Shown: positions 13,158 to 25,138 of the stretch, piece after piece | Position numbering within the stretch: the first letter of the stretch is position 1 | Layout of the letters: each line of letters starts with the position of its first letter | DNA from: Callipepla californica brunnescens | Lineage: Eukaryota; Chordata; Aves; Galliformes; Odontophoridae | Direction: 5' to 3' | DNA length: 64,000 nucleotides | Assembly: GCA_023055505.1 (NCBI GenBank) | Contig: JALIRH010000005.1 | Coordinates: 2,666,001-2,730,000 of the forward strand | Position numbers and translations under genes: made by a program | Notes under the pieces: generated by a model | Database searches by the model: none | What the model was told of the DNA's origin: nothing | The model's input: only the letters and a program-made list of their open reading frames with translations

Positions 13158-14627
13158 AGGGCCACACTCATTCCCAGCCCATCTACAGAACTACAAAAGC
13201 ATGGCATGAAGATCCAAACGGCAGCACACTGTTGCACTAACATGACTATGGAGCTCAGAAAGGCAGATAGAATAATGTGTTCCAGACTGTTAAGCTGTTC
13301 TTTTCACAAAAAATACGCTCAAGTCAGTCCTGTAACCAGGATATTTCAGCAATTGTTGATGTTAAGAAAACCCACTGTTACTTTCCCCTTCCAAAAAGGT
13401 ATCTGTGGCAATAAGAGCTCCTGGATATTTTTTACCGGAATTGCAGTATGTCCCATTAACTTCTTCTCAAGCATCTACCTGGCAATTCTCAGTAAAGAAA
13501 CATGCTGTGAGTGATCTGAGCAGAGAACAGAATCCAGCCCAAGAAAAGCAATGAGCTAGGGGCCATGAGACTTGAGTTTGATTCCAAGTTTCTGCCAGCC
13601 AAGCGAATCTAGGCAATCCATGCTGCTATTCTGTCTTTCTTCCTCCTCCCCCACTTTTAGCACATCTGTTTCAAGTTAAGCTCTCCAAGACAATGACTCT
13701 CTGTTGCTACAGTGCCCAACATGTTGTGCCTTCATTAGGAAGCAACAAAAACCTTATATGCCTAAGGTGGCTGCTCAATATCCCAGACCAGTTCTTAGAG
13801 ATTCTGGCACAGCATTTTCTGTGTTTTCTGATGTAGAGGAACAGATGAAGTCACCCGCTCACTGCAATGAAAGTGAAGGATGGAGGAACTTAAATTGTAA
13901 AACCCATTTTGTCAGATAAGGAGATATACTTAATGTCACTTACAGAAGTTGTACAAAGCATTTACTTGTCAATATTGCCTTGTCAATAGTATCTGTGAAA
14001 TTCATCCCTTGCTATCTGACCACATGCTATACTCTGTTATTACAGAGAGAAAGGAAATAAGAGTTTACAACAGCTAATGCTGTGGTTTAAGTCATTCAGA
14101 CAAGCAACATCCAAACTCTGTTAGCTAAGTAACGTCAAATCAAGATATGCTTGCTTCCAGTATGCTGGTTTCCATATTTCCATAGGTGCCATAGCTACAC
14201 CTACAGTGAATAACTGTATACAATCCCCAGGCAACAAGAGAGCAAAACAAAAACTGGAATAAGGACATTGGGAAGTTAAAGATCCAAGTATGTACCAAAT
14301 TGTGCATAACAGACAGATGGGCCAAAGATAAATCCCTCCATCAGGTAAAAGCAACTTTGAGGCACACAGAACAGAAGCTGAAAGCACATGGGGATGTACA
14401 CAGCTGAAACACACAGCATAATACAAAGGTGCTTATTACAGGCCACAGAGCACCACTAACATCCCAGTGCCACCACTGGTGAGCATCACTCACCATATGG
14501 AAGAGCTTCACCATACAGGCATCTGCCTCCAGGGAGATGGGGACCATTTTTAAGACTGAATGATAATCACATCCATCCCATAACACAACCTCACAGCCAT
14601 TCATTCACTCCAGATGAGCTCAGGTTA

Positions 14628-14671
14628 AAAAAAAAAAACAAAAAAAAAACAAAAAACAAACAAAAAAAACC
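14628..14671. repeat. A-rich low-complexity tract (A-runs split by single C)
   Basis: A-runs of 4-12 bases separated by single Cs, ending before CCCACGTG. Confidence 0.9.
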
Positions 14672-14896
14672 CACGTGAACATTTCCTTTGTCATTTGATT
14701 CAGTCCCTGGTAATCTATAATACTGACTTCATGATTGCTTCTTCTCATTTTGCCTGTAATTTCTATATTCCACGACTGTGCAATTGCACCACAGCTGCAT
14801 ACATAGTGCTGGGTAGGACTAGGACACCTCCTGTCAAACTACTCTTCACTGCTCCTAAATATATCACATTTTTAGGAATGTTTTAAATCACCTTAC

Positions 14897-15044
14897 CTAT
14901 CATTACAGTTTTGGGGAAACCAAAAGGGAAAACGCTTTTCAGCAGCTGTAGGCATCTCTGTGTATCAGGAAATGTTTCCAAGGATGACAGCATTAACATG
15001 GCATCACCAGGATTAAAAAATACATGACTTGTAAAGAGATTAAG
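14897..15044 (-). other. Candidate minus-strand exon, unidentified
   Basis: A 148-base block with an excellent acceptor (CTTTCTCCTCCCAG) and donor ATAG followed by GTAAGG. It is open in phase 0 for 49 codons starting LNLFTSHVFFNPGDAM and ending FPFGFPKTVMI. A 31-base block at 17,807-17,777 with strong splice sites (TTCTATTTCCTTAG; CCAG followed by GTAAGT) would join in frame upstream. No family recognised. It may be coding or part of a lncRNA. Confidence 0.3.
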
Positions 15045-18000
15045 CTGGGAGGAGAAAGATAAGCTTGGTTTCTGATGATGAAGTAGTAAAGCAGATTCCA
15101 CTACAGGTAGACACATTTGGTTTTAGTAAAACATTTACATTAATCAACTGGACTTTCACTTAAAAACAAAACCTAAAAATATAAAGATAATGAAACTATC
15201 ATTACCAGAGTAGAAAATCTGCATAGCAGAATGACAGGAAAACTCTTGCCCTTCTCAGAAGTGAAGAAGGGACCATTAGCATTCATATCACCAGAAGCAG
15301 TCAACAAAAAAAACTGTAACAGACCCTGTAAACAGTTTGCTCTACCTCTGCTTTTTTGTATTCAATGACAAATCTGAGTCCCTAGTCTCATTTTGAAAGT
15401 ATTTTGCAGGTGTCCTTTGAGGACCCAAACCGAGAGCTCAGTAATGTAGTGAGGCCCCTTTTGTGAATATTTTCAGATATTGTCTCCATCCTTTACGGAT
15501 AGAATGCAAGCATATTTTCTTCTTTTTTTTTTTCCCTGGCTTATAGTGACAATTCAAACACCTTTCCTAACTACTTCCCACATTTGAGATTAAGTTTTGA
15601 GATGAGAATTGACTGAATGACATGGAGCTGGTCATAGCTGAACACAACCAACAGGGAAGAGATGAGCTGGATGAAAACATTTTCATTTAACCTGTTTCTA
15701 AATAAAGTGTAATTGATTTTATAGTATATGCAGAATGGCCACAATTCAATAATAAGTTGTGTCTTTATGTCCTACTCCATTTTATTTGCAGAATGTTTTG
15801 GAAGAATTGATTTGCCTCTGGTGCTTTTACTTCACAGCTTTTCCATCCAATAAATGGATTTTATTTCTCTGACAAGAGTAGGATGCAAAGACACCAGTGG
15901 TTTGGGGAGCAGGGATTGAAAGTGTCTGTCAAGACCAGAAAAACAAAATTACTTCAATACTGGACAAGAACTCCCTGATATTTTCAGAAACACCGCAAAG
16001 CCAAATGTCTTCGTTTCTATTATAATGACTAAAAATGTGAGCATGAGGAAACAAGATACTTTAGTGACATGATAAAACATTCAAACTTACCAGGAATATT
16101 TTACATCTTATTTCCTTGCATTTTTCTACAGTCCTCTCTGGTATTCTCCCACTGCACCATTATTCTCCACTGAAATTACAATTTGCTGGATTGAAACCGC
16201 TGCATTTCCAGGAAACCACAGAATGCAATGCTACAACTCACGTACCTACAGCTTCTCCAAATGCATGAAAATCTTCCATGCTCTAACTGGTCTGGAATTA
16301 ATGTGGCTATACTCCTTACTCAGACTTACCTCCCAGTCTGGAAAATAAATATATTTAAGCATGACTAACGTTCCTCCATATGGTGACAAATGACAAGTGC
16401 ACACTGAGACAACATTATATACTGATCAATGCATTCATGGCAGTACTTCTAACCAGAAATGGAAGGCCAAGTAGTAGGGTGATATTATTCCACAAACAGG
16501 GAAAGAAAATCTGCAGTACTGCATCCCTTTGTAGACCCTTAGTGACAGAGCAATGACACGCACACGATCTCCACAGGTGGCCAACAAAGAGCAACCAGAA
16601 CAATCCACTCCTGCCTTACTCAGACTACTTTGCATTTTCAGTCCAGCCTGAACTTCTTGTAGCCTCACTTTTTAACCAGTATTTGACCATTTCTGCCTCC
16701 AGAAAGCCATTTGGTCACCAAGCAGGAAGGACAACCACTGAAGATGGGCTGAAGCCAAGATTTGTACCAATAGCAATTGCTACCTAGAGAGCAGTTGAGT
16801 TATGTTCTATTTGTGCCATCCTCACAAGAGGACAAACCCAATTCTGAGGTTTGAACAAGTCCTAATGCCTGGCAGTCCTGAATCAAAGTGACTACTTCAT
16901 ATCCTCCAGTATGTTTCCAAAACTCGGACAATTGCTTCTGATCCTGGAAAACAATTTTTTCCCCCAGAATCTCAAGCAAGGCCAGTAGTTTTCTTCATCA
17001 AGACAGGTCATTGCTGGTTAGCTTTCAGCAGCCAAGCATGAACATGTTCAACGATTATCTACATCGTGCAAGCAATGCATTTTCCATTTCTGTGATAAAG
17101 CACTGAAGGCCTCATTAACCAAGAATACATACTGGTGACAGTTACAGCCTGAGGTGCTGAAAAACCTCACACTGGAGTTTCCCCTTCTGTCACAAACCTA
17201 AGTCGTGCCAAGCTCCAGAAGGAAGTAAATCTCACAGACCCAGAAGCTGTGCAAATTGTTAATATTAAAGGGTTTTTAAGTTAAGCCTCACATAAAAGTG
17301 GAGGTTTGCCTCCATAAGAAAATAAAAATATACAGTCTCATTTTATCCTGGGATCTTTGTCTTTTGCATCTACACACAACCGTGAGGTATTCTCTGCCTA
17401 GCATATATACTGCACTGGTCTCTGCACCTCATTTTCATTACAAAATACAAAACATTATCTGATCACAGCTTCAGGTACATGCTGGTGAACTAACCAAAGC
17501 AGAACTCGAGTGCACGACAGTGGGGACAGATGACAATTCTTGCATTGCCGTGCAACTACAAAGACCTCCACAGCCCATAGTACATTGAAATAAAGTAGAC
17601 AGCAGCTACTAGGGGGCTGTATCACTTATTTTTCTCTAGTCTAGCTCTCTTTCTTATTCCTCTCCTGCTTCCTCTGAGCCTGAGAACAGAGTATAGACTT
17701 AAATAGCTACTGCAATTATCTCACCACCAAGAGAAGAAAATAAAGAGGAAGACTGAATCCACATTGTTGGACTTACCTGGATGGTGAAAAGCCTTTGTCC
17801 TATTTTTCTAAGGAAATAGAATAAAACACCATAAGCATCAACACAAAGGTGTGCTTCGGTAAGAATAGAATTTGATGGAGAAATGCACGGAGACACTATC
17901 TCCAATACAATATGCTTCATTCAAGCTAGAACAATTTTTAGTGCAAAGTATGTTTTAAATGTATTCAAAATAAAATTCTGCCTTGTTCCCTGAGCTTACT

Positions 18001-18797
18001 CCCAGCAAGTCTGGCATATCTTTTGGTTGGGCTCATACTCAAGATTCCCTTCCATGGAAGCAGTGTTTCCCCTCTGAAAGCCTCCCAAAACTGTAATATT
18101 TGTACAAAATGGGAAAGCACCAGTGATCAACCAAGAGTCTCTCTGTTCTTATGTTAAGACCTCTTGTGGCTGTCATTTTAAATATTAAGTCACAGAAAAT
18201 ACAAAGATGGATCCAAAAATTGAAACAAAATTCACCTTGTCAGAGATAGCAACTATCTACCACACACCTACAAGCTACAATATTTTGCTATTAAGATGTC
18301 ATTAAATTAGAAAAAGTAGTATTGCTGTTAAGATTTGCTCAGTTCAATTATTAACTTCGTTGAGCAGAAGATACGAGTGCTTGCTACAATATTCATGCAG
18401 GAATGCTGTCAATTTTTTTAACCTTGTAGTTTGATTCAGTTGCTGCAATGACACCTAACTTTGAAACGTATCTAGTAGTAAAATGCACAGAAAACAAGTT
18501 ATCTTCTGGAAGATGGGGCAAAGGGAAACTGCTGCACATTACATCCTTTTAGAACACAAACATCAAGCCTGATTGCAATTATTTCTTGTCTGGTAAGATC
18601 TTCAATTCTTGCTTTCACATACCTTAGATATGAAGCTCATCACCCTGTAATACTTACCTCTAGGCATTTCTATAATACAGAAATACTTCAAGATGCTGTT
18701 CTGAGAGGAAGAAGATCTGACAGGAGAAGAAGAAAGTTACTACTTATAATCATAACTCACATTCATGCTGAGATACTTCAATAAAAACAAGCTTATT

Positions 18798-18819
18798 AAA
18801 AAAAAAAAAAAAAAAAAAA
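18798..18819. repeat. A-tract of 22
   Basis: Uninterrupted run of 22 As in an otherwise ordinary AT-rich stretch. Confidence 0.9.
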
Positions 18820-20422
18820 CCTTCCTTCGTCTAACAATCTGCTGTTCCAACTCTAGTCACCTCATGATGTATTACTGCAACCCTCAAAATAATCCCAGTC
18901 CTTAACTACATCTACTGCATCTCTAAAGCATTACTAATTTGCAGATTGGCATTTTCTGCAAGCAGAATGATAAATGCATGGACAAAGAACAAATATCCCT
19001 GTGTAAGACACATCTTAATATTCCCCCCATTTCCCTTGCCATTTCTAAAGTTTCAGCTCAAAAGCTCACACTCGGGTTTCTCAGAAGAAATATTTTATAA
19101 AGGAGAAAAGTATTGCAAATTAGAACAGCAATTATACTCTGTACCTAAGGACCTGGATATACTTAAAGGAACTTAAGACAGTTAATGACAGAGGACAGGT
19201 TAATATCAAAGAGCCAGCTCTGTAGCATGAAAAGCTATTCAGTTTTCTTCCAGAAATTCCATCTACATTGCATGTAAAATTTAAGTATATGTTCTAGTAA
19301 CAAATCAAACTATATTGTTACAGAACCTTAAAGATTTCCTTAAAGATTTACACATTTCTTTAAGGGATCAGAAATACACTTTTTAGTGTACTGATAAACC
19401 TTAGGAATGTTAACAGCAAAATGTCTTTCAAAACTTTGTAACATTTGTGGTGGACATATGCACCATGTTTTCTAAATCCTGCAATCTGTCCCTCACAGCA
19501 ACAGCCTCAGTGCAGTAAATTAGTAATATGTATTAACATCAACAAAACAGAAGCTGACACTTTAAGTGCTAAAAGGAGGTGAGCAAATACTAGATGTTTA
19601 TAAATCTGCCTGGGAAAGTGGAAGACCATCAAGGCAGGCTGTTTCAAGACATAACTCGCTTATAAAAACAATGGCTCAACATTCCTCCCAAATGTTACAA
19701 CCATCTCATCAACAGAGGCCGTGTATTTTCTGCTGAACTTTCAGAGAAAAGTAAACAAAAAACTACTATAAACGTATCCCAATCTTTAAGACTGCTTCAT
19801 TTTCCTGCTTTTTAGATCTTTGTAAAGAGGAAAAGGATATTTCCTAACCATGTATATACTTATCAATCTCCAAAGTAGAAGAAAGCGAAGTACTTTTGCC
19901 CTGATGAATGCGGATTCCTACAAGGAGAAATTACTTTGTTAATGGGAATACAGCAGTAGACTGCTCCAACAACTGACATAAAGTAGTTACCTAGAACTTA
20001 TTTTTAGCAGTGTTTGAAAACTCTAACTCCTGAAGAGAATTAACATTTTCCTTGAAGTTTCTTTACCCTTTCTTCCAGAGGCTTTTGTAAAGCATAGCAG
20101 GTAAAGATGAGTTGAACAAGCATGCTGGCACTTGGCAGAAATTGAAAATAAAAACAGCTTAGCAATATTGAATAATAATTTCTGTTAAGTTGGTCAAAAG
20201 CTAAAGTTTGCTGACTGTATGGCATAAATTCCTTGATGTTACCACTCTCCATTTTCTTTTCTACTCCATTTCAAACCACATTTGATGGAAAATTATAGTT
20301 AATATTACTCCTACCCAAAATATGACTGCCAGTCCCTTAGCAAAAGTAGGGGGATATATCTTCTTTCTCCGGCAGAGACCATTGACAAAACTTCCACATA
20401 TTTTTAATTTTTATGCTTTGGC

Positions 20423-20456
20423 TTTTTTTTTTTTTTTTCTTTTTTTCTCTTTTTTC
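20423..20456. repeat. T-rich tract, the main exception to the A-tract bias
   Basis: Sixteen Ts, then C, then further T-runs split by C. It is the only homopolymer of 15 or more that is T on the plus strand. Confidence 0.9.
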
Positions 20457-21438
20457 CCAACTTTTGTCTTAGCTTTCACAGGCATTAGCAAGACAATAGC
20501 TCAAAATTAGCTTTGTCTTATCAGGTAAAAAACAAAGTCAAGTGTCTGCAGTTTCCTTTACATAAAAGGGTCGCACTAGCATATTGTATGCTACATGCTG
20601 TACTTGCTAATTCAGCTACACTCCATCCATACATGCAAATCAGTATCCCAATCCTGGGCCGTATGCTGGGTATCTCTCCCACCTATATTTTTGCAGCTTC
20701 TCTTGTTGATAAATGACTTACATTAAAAAGACTACACAAACATCTACTAGATCAGCCTTAAAGCCACTTTATTTCTTAAAAATCAATGGTAATATTTTAC
20801 CAGTGTCATTAAGCATTACTCAGCCCAGCATAGAGCTTCTGCAGCAGCTGATAGCTTCCCTACCAGCTGACACATGTAATTTCTATGATCCACTTCTATA
20901 AGAAGAAAGCCTCCTTAAACAGCCATCACAACAAAGTGTACCTCCAGAATCAGCACAGATACCTGGTACTCCAGTCATGCTGCTAGCATGTGCTTAATTG
21001 TGATTAATGTCATACATCTGCTATCTATATTTACAGTGAAAACCACAGTAAACTGATGAAACTACCATGAGAGTTGCAGACACCTTGAATCAACTTGCAA
21101 TCACCTTCTCTAAAGAGGTAACATTTAACCTCACTTTTAAGCAAGGAGAAATGTAAATCTTCTCAGACAAGCCTGTAGTTGCATCATTCTGAAAGTCTCT
21201 ATAGACAGCGATGTCAATGTCACAACAATATATGGACATCCATTAGTAGCACATGTGCATCAGTGCAATCGCAGGCATGGGCTTAATCATCAACAGCTCT
21301 TGAAAAGGTAGAATACAATGTAGACATGAGACCTCTGTGGAGGTGATGACTAAATCCCACTGGAATGGAAGTACATGGTCCGTAAAACAGCGAGTTGTCA
21401 GCCACACACATTTCACCAGGGGACACTACTGCCTTGAC

Positions 21439-21475
21439 AAAAAAAAAACAAAAACAAACAAACAAAAAAAAAACA
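21439..21475. repeat. (AAAC)n-like low-complexity tract
   Basis: A-runs and CAAA units alternate over about 37 bases. Confidence 0.85.
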
Positions 21476-21690
21476 TTTCTTCATAAGCTTGCTAGAGCAG
21501 CCCCTTTAAAGCATACCATTTTATTTGGCAGAGCCATGTCTGTCCATTGTACCAACTGGTATAGAAAAATACAGCAACCCCAACAGTAGAGCAAAGCTGT
21601 TTCCAACTTATTCCTTCTCGTTATTTCCAGGATTATTAGTCAAACTTACTTCAGTTTACATATATACACACACACAGTGATTGCTGCTTT

Positions 21691-21765
21691 AGGGAATTAG
21701 GTGGCCTTCAAGGTCCCCTCCAATCTAAGCCCACCTATGAGCCTGTGATTCTATCTATCTTATCG
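21691..21765 (+). mobile_element. CR1 3' terminal fragment
   Basis: AGGTGGCCTTCAAGGTCCCC, TCCAATCTAAGCC and the tail GTGATTCTATCTATC match a plus-strand CR1 3' terminus. The rest of the element is missing or unrecognisable. It directly follows a short CA/TA dinucleotide stretch. Confidence 0.72.
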
Positions 21766-23714
21766 AGGGCTTTAGTTATGATACCCCAAAGCATAAGGAG
21801 ATTTTAAAACAAGATACATGAAGCACTGGTTCCTTGGAAAATGAGCATTCCAAGCACAGACTCATCTGATTTTCACTGATGCTTAGCATATACAGCTTTA
21901 ATGGATTTCATAATACCAGAGGTGCCCAGTATCCCTAGAAAAAGTCATGCAGCAAACATCCAAACAGATGTCTGTGTGAGTTAAAGCTGCATTTAAAAAA
22001 CATCTCCCTCCCAAGTACATTGTTACAAGAGCAGCTGCTGCCCAAGGAAGAAGAGGGACTGCAGCAGGTGCTCCACACAGCAGAGCCTAGCAGACTCTGC
22101 AGGAACCACTGAAATTATCAAAACACTTCAATAACATTGCACCCCATGATTCTTACCTTCTGCTGTCAACAGCAGCCATCACAGTACAATAAAGGCAGTG
22201 TATTCCTTAAGAGCCTAGTTATCTAGGGCTTAGGTTAGCACTGACATACGAGCAAGCACACGGGAAAGTGGAGGCTTCAACACTGAGATCCCTTTCACAC
22301 CCTGTACTGCTGTTCAGCCAGACTCCTGGGAGAAGGTTTCTGGCCCTTCCACTTACCTCTCTCTCCTCGTTAGTGTTAACTTACTGTGCTGCCTAACCAC
22401 CACTGGCTCTGAGAACTGCCCTAACCCTGTTATCTTTCTGCCTAAGGTGGACGTAGGCATAGAACGAATGAGCCTAACTAAATCAGCTTGGTCTCTTACT
22501 GGAGTGTTTCTGCAGACATGAGACTGAACTCCATGAGGCTGACTACAAACCTCCAGGGCAGTACTAACTCAATTATGATAGCCAGAACATCACTAGAATT
22601 AGAGCAGTATTTCATCTCTGAAAAGAGTTGTTCATTGTTTTGTGCGATGATCTCATCTCAGGATCCATCATTTGCTTGTTCAGTTGTTTTTCTTTTTACT
22701 GTCATATCTGGAGCTTAGGTTGCAAGCTATGACAGAAAGGGCAGCCTTATTTAGCCAAACTCAGAGGAGATGCATGAGTAAGAAACATAAGTTAAATATG
22801 GCTCAGTGACAGCTACTTAAGTTCATCAGAGAGGCAAGGAAGCAGAAAAGATTTGTTACCCTTCCCACAAAGCAGGCTCCCTTTTGATAGTGCTTGGACT
22901 CCCCAGCAGGTGGTGGCCATCCCCAAGCATGAATTCAAGCATCCTCTCCTTAACCCACTTCTAAGCTAATTTCTTCTACAAACTCAGGGTTACAAATCAA
23001 GCTGGCAACAGGCACAGAAGTAGTATTTTGCCCCCCCCAAAACCTTCTTCTGTGCCAACTCACCATTCATCCCTCAAGTACCAGAGCGCTCGCATTTTCA
23101 TTTGTGCCAACAGTGGGACTACACTCACACTGCTTAATCCAATGAACCATCCCAACAGTACCTTGAAAAGATGCTAATATACATCCTGAGTTGTGCCTGG
23201 ATTCCAGAGACTATTCTGCTTCTGAAAGTCAATCTGAACACAGGTTATCAAGAGCTCTATGCTGGATACCTCTTACTTCCAACAAGAATGCAGATTTTGC
23301 AAGCATACTTCACTCTGTGCTAAATTTTACACATTAACTTCTATATTTGTACTCGTTGCTAACTCCTACACCACACCACTGTACATAAAACAAGGCATGC
23401 TTTGTCTTGAAAGATTACCTGCAGAAAGTTGCATTAAATGTCACAAGGATCACTCAAACCTTACAACAAATACAGTGCCCTGCTTCAAATTCAAGCCTTG
23501 TCTCTGGACATGTTTTAAAACAGTCCTGAGCATCAATCAATTCAGCCACATGATATACAAGACGAGGTAAATGAACATTAAACTTTTTCTTGTTAAATTT
23601 CTAGATACGTAAGGATACCTTAAATAAGTGTTCTGCAGTGCCCCTGCTAATCAGACAACTGCACATACTATGTATTTATTTACATGCATAGTACATGGAT
23701 GTTTGTGTACATAC

Positions 23715-23730
23715 ACACGTTGTAACGTGT
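23715..23730. repeat. Short perfect inverted repeat
   Basis: ACACGTT, spacer GT, AACGTGT: seven-base arms in a CA/TG-rich setting. It may be a binding site for a dimeric factor, or chance. Confidence 0.4.
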
Positions 23731-24749
23731 AGGCACACATGTGGTACGTAATCTTCCAGCAAAACTTAGTGACAGTAGTAGCACTTCCTATGCTCACAGC
23801 TCTAAGATACAAACTGGTAAATAATATTAAGATGTGTAATTCCTAGAGATTCACTACAAAGGAAGCAGGTCATACACTGTCCTGAACTAGCAGCTAATTA
23901 TTAGATCTACCCTTAGGCAACCACTTCAGGAAATAGAAAAACAGTATGGTTTATATGACTTGAACTAACTGGCTGCTCCAGAAGAAATCTGGGCAAAATA
24001 TTTGTTTGTCCAGTTTCTTGAGCAACTTTACCTTCAAAATGTATCATTTTTTCCCCCTTAGCCATGTAACATGCACAAATAGAACAGACATTGTAAAAAA
24101 GAACCTACCCAAAGCACTCCGGAGTAATCAAAACAGTAGCTTAGAGAAGTACTCCTCCATTTAATGTACAACATCTAATGGTTTTGAGTCATCATTTGTC
24201 AAATATTAACTGCTGAATTCCTAAAAATTTTGAAAAATACTCTTGTCTGAAATCTAACATGAAAAATAAAATAAAATAAAAAAAACAGATGAGAGAATTC
24301 AGTTATGCAAAGAGACTTTCTCACAAACTGGTACTCTAATTATAAGCCTCTGAATGAGAATTTTACAAAGCTTTGTATTCACTGCTATTAATCAGTAGCA
24401 GCTATTCTCCCCCAAATACAGCAACTGAGATGTCAAACTGAGGTGAACCAACCAAAACATTCTGGTTATCTCAGCATATACTGAATTAGCTGATGTACCA
24501 AAAAGGAAAAGCTATGCTTTCCTCTTTTACCTGTACATTAACTATCACTATGGAGGAGTAGCTTGCTTACTACACAGCTCAAAAAAAGTTTTTGGTTGTT
24601 TTGTTTTTTCCCTTAGGAAAAGGGATGCTGAACTGTAGCTAAAGCCAAACAGCAAGGAAAAAAAAAAACTATGCAGAGAACAAAAACCTACGGAAAAAGT
24701 TTCTTTCAGTGCCTAAAGGGGAGTAATAGGAAAGAAGTGGACTGACTCT

Positions 24750-25039
24750 TTAGCAGGGTCTGTTCTGATATGAGATGGGGAAATGGCTTCAAATTAAAAT
24801 AGGGGAGATTTAGACTAGATATAAGGAAGAAGTCTCTACTCTAAGGGTTATGAGGCACTGGAACATGTTACCCAGAGAGGTGGTGGATGTCCCATCCCTG
24901 GAGACATTCAGGATCAGGCTGGAGGGGCTCTCAGCACCTGATGTAGCTGGTGCTATCCCTATTCATTATAGGGCAGTTGGACTAGGTGGCCTTTAAGGGT
25001 CCCTTCCAACTCAAATAATTCCATGATGGTTCTATGAAA
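24750..25039 (+). mobile_element. CR1 LINE fragment
   Basis: Plus-strand CR1 3' end with GGGGAGATTTAGACTAGAT, GAGGCACTGGAACATGTTAC, AGAGAGGTGGTGGATGTCCC, GGTCCCTTCCAACTC and the tail ATGATGGTTCTATGA. It belongs to a different subfamily from the 4.4 and 36.4 kb copies. A 23-base A-tract follows about 75 bases later but is separate, since CR1 has no poly(A) tail. Confidence 0.92.
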
Positions 25040-25115
25040 GCAGGAATGGAGTCCCACAGCGGACAGAGACCCCAGAAATCTGGTTAACTCACTGGCAGAC
25101 TTGGAAACTAAGATT

Positions 25116-25138
25116 AAAAAAAAAAAAAAAAAAAAAAA
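25116..25138. repeat. A-tract of 23
   Basis: Uninterrupted As about 75 bases beyond a CR1 3' end; not part of the element. Confidence 0.9.

Larger units (their letters stand above)
8640..24749. other. No identifiable gene apart from listed candidates
   Basis: AT-rich sequence with low-complexity tracts, a short CR1 end at 21.7 kb, and a cluster of minus-strand splice-bounded short blocks: an acceptor at 10,478; blocks 15,044-14,897, 17,807-17,777 and 18,700-18,658; and an acceptor at about 19.92 kb. Most of these blocks are too short or contain stops. I see no domain, tRNA or other RNA gene. Confidence 0.55.

Noticed and set aside
12963..13514. 183-codon plus-strand open frame, the longest in the window
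   Set aside because: It runs through a T/G low-complexity tract coding for a Trp/Phe run, has no recognisable domain, and fits chance expectation for the longest frame in 64 kb.
17699..17920. 73-codon minus-strand open frame
   Set aside because: The part before the TTCTATTTCCTTAG acceptor has an in-frame stop immediately upstream of its ATG and is probably intronic. Only the 31-base block is kept as a weak candidate.
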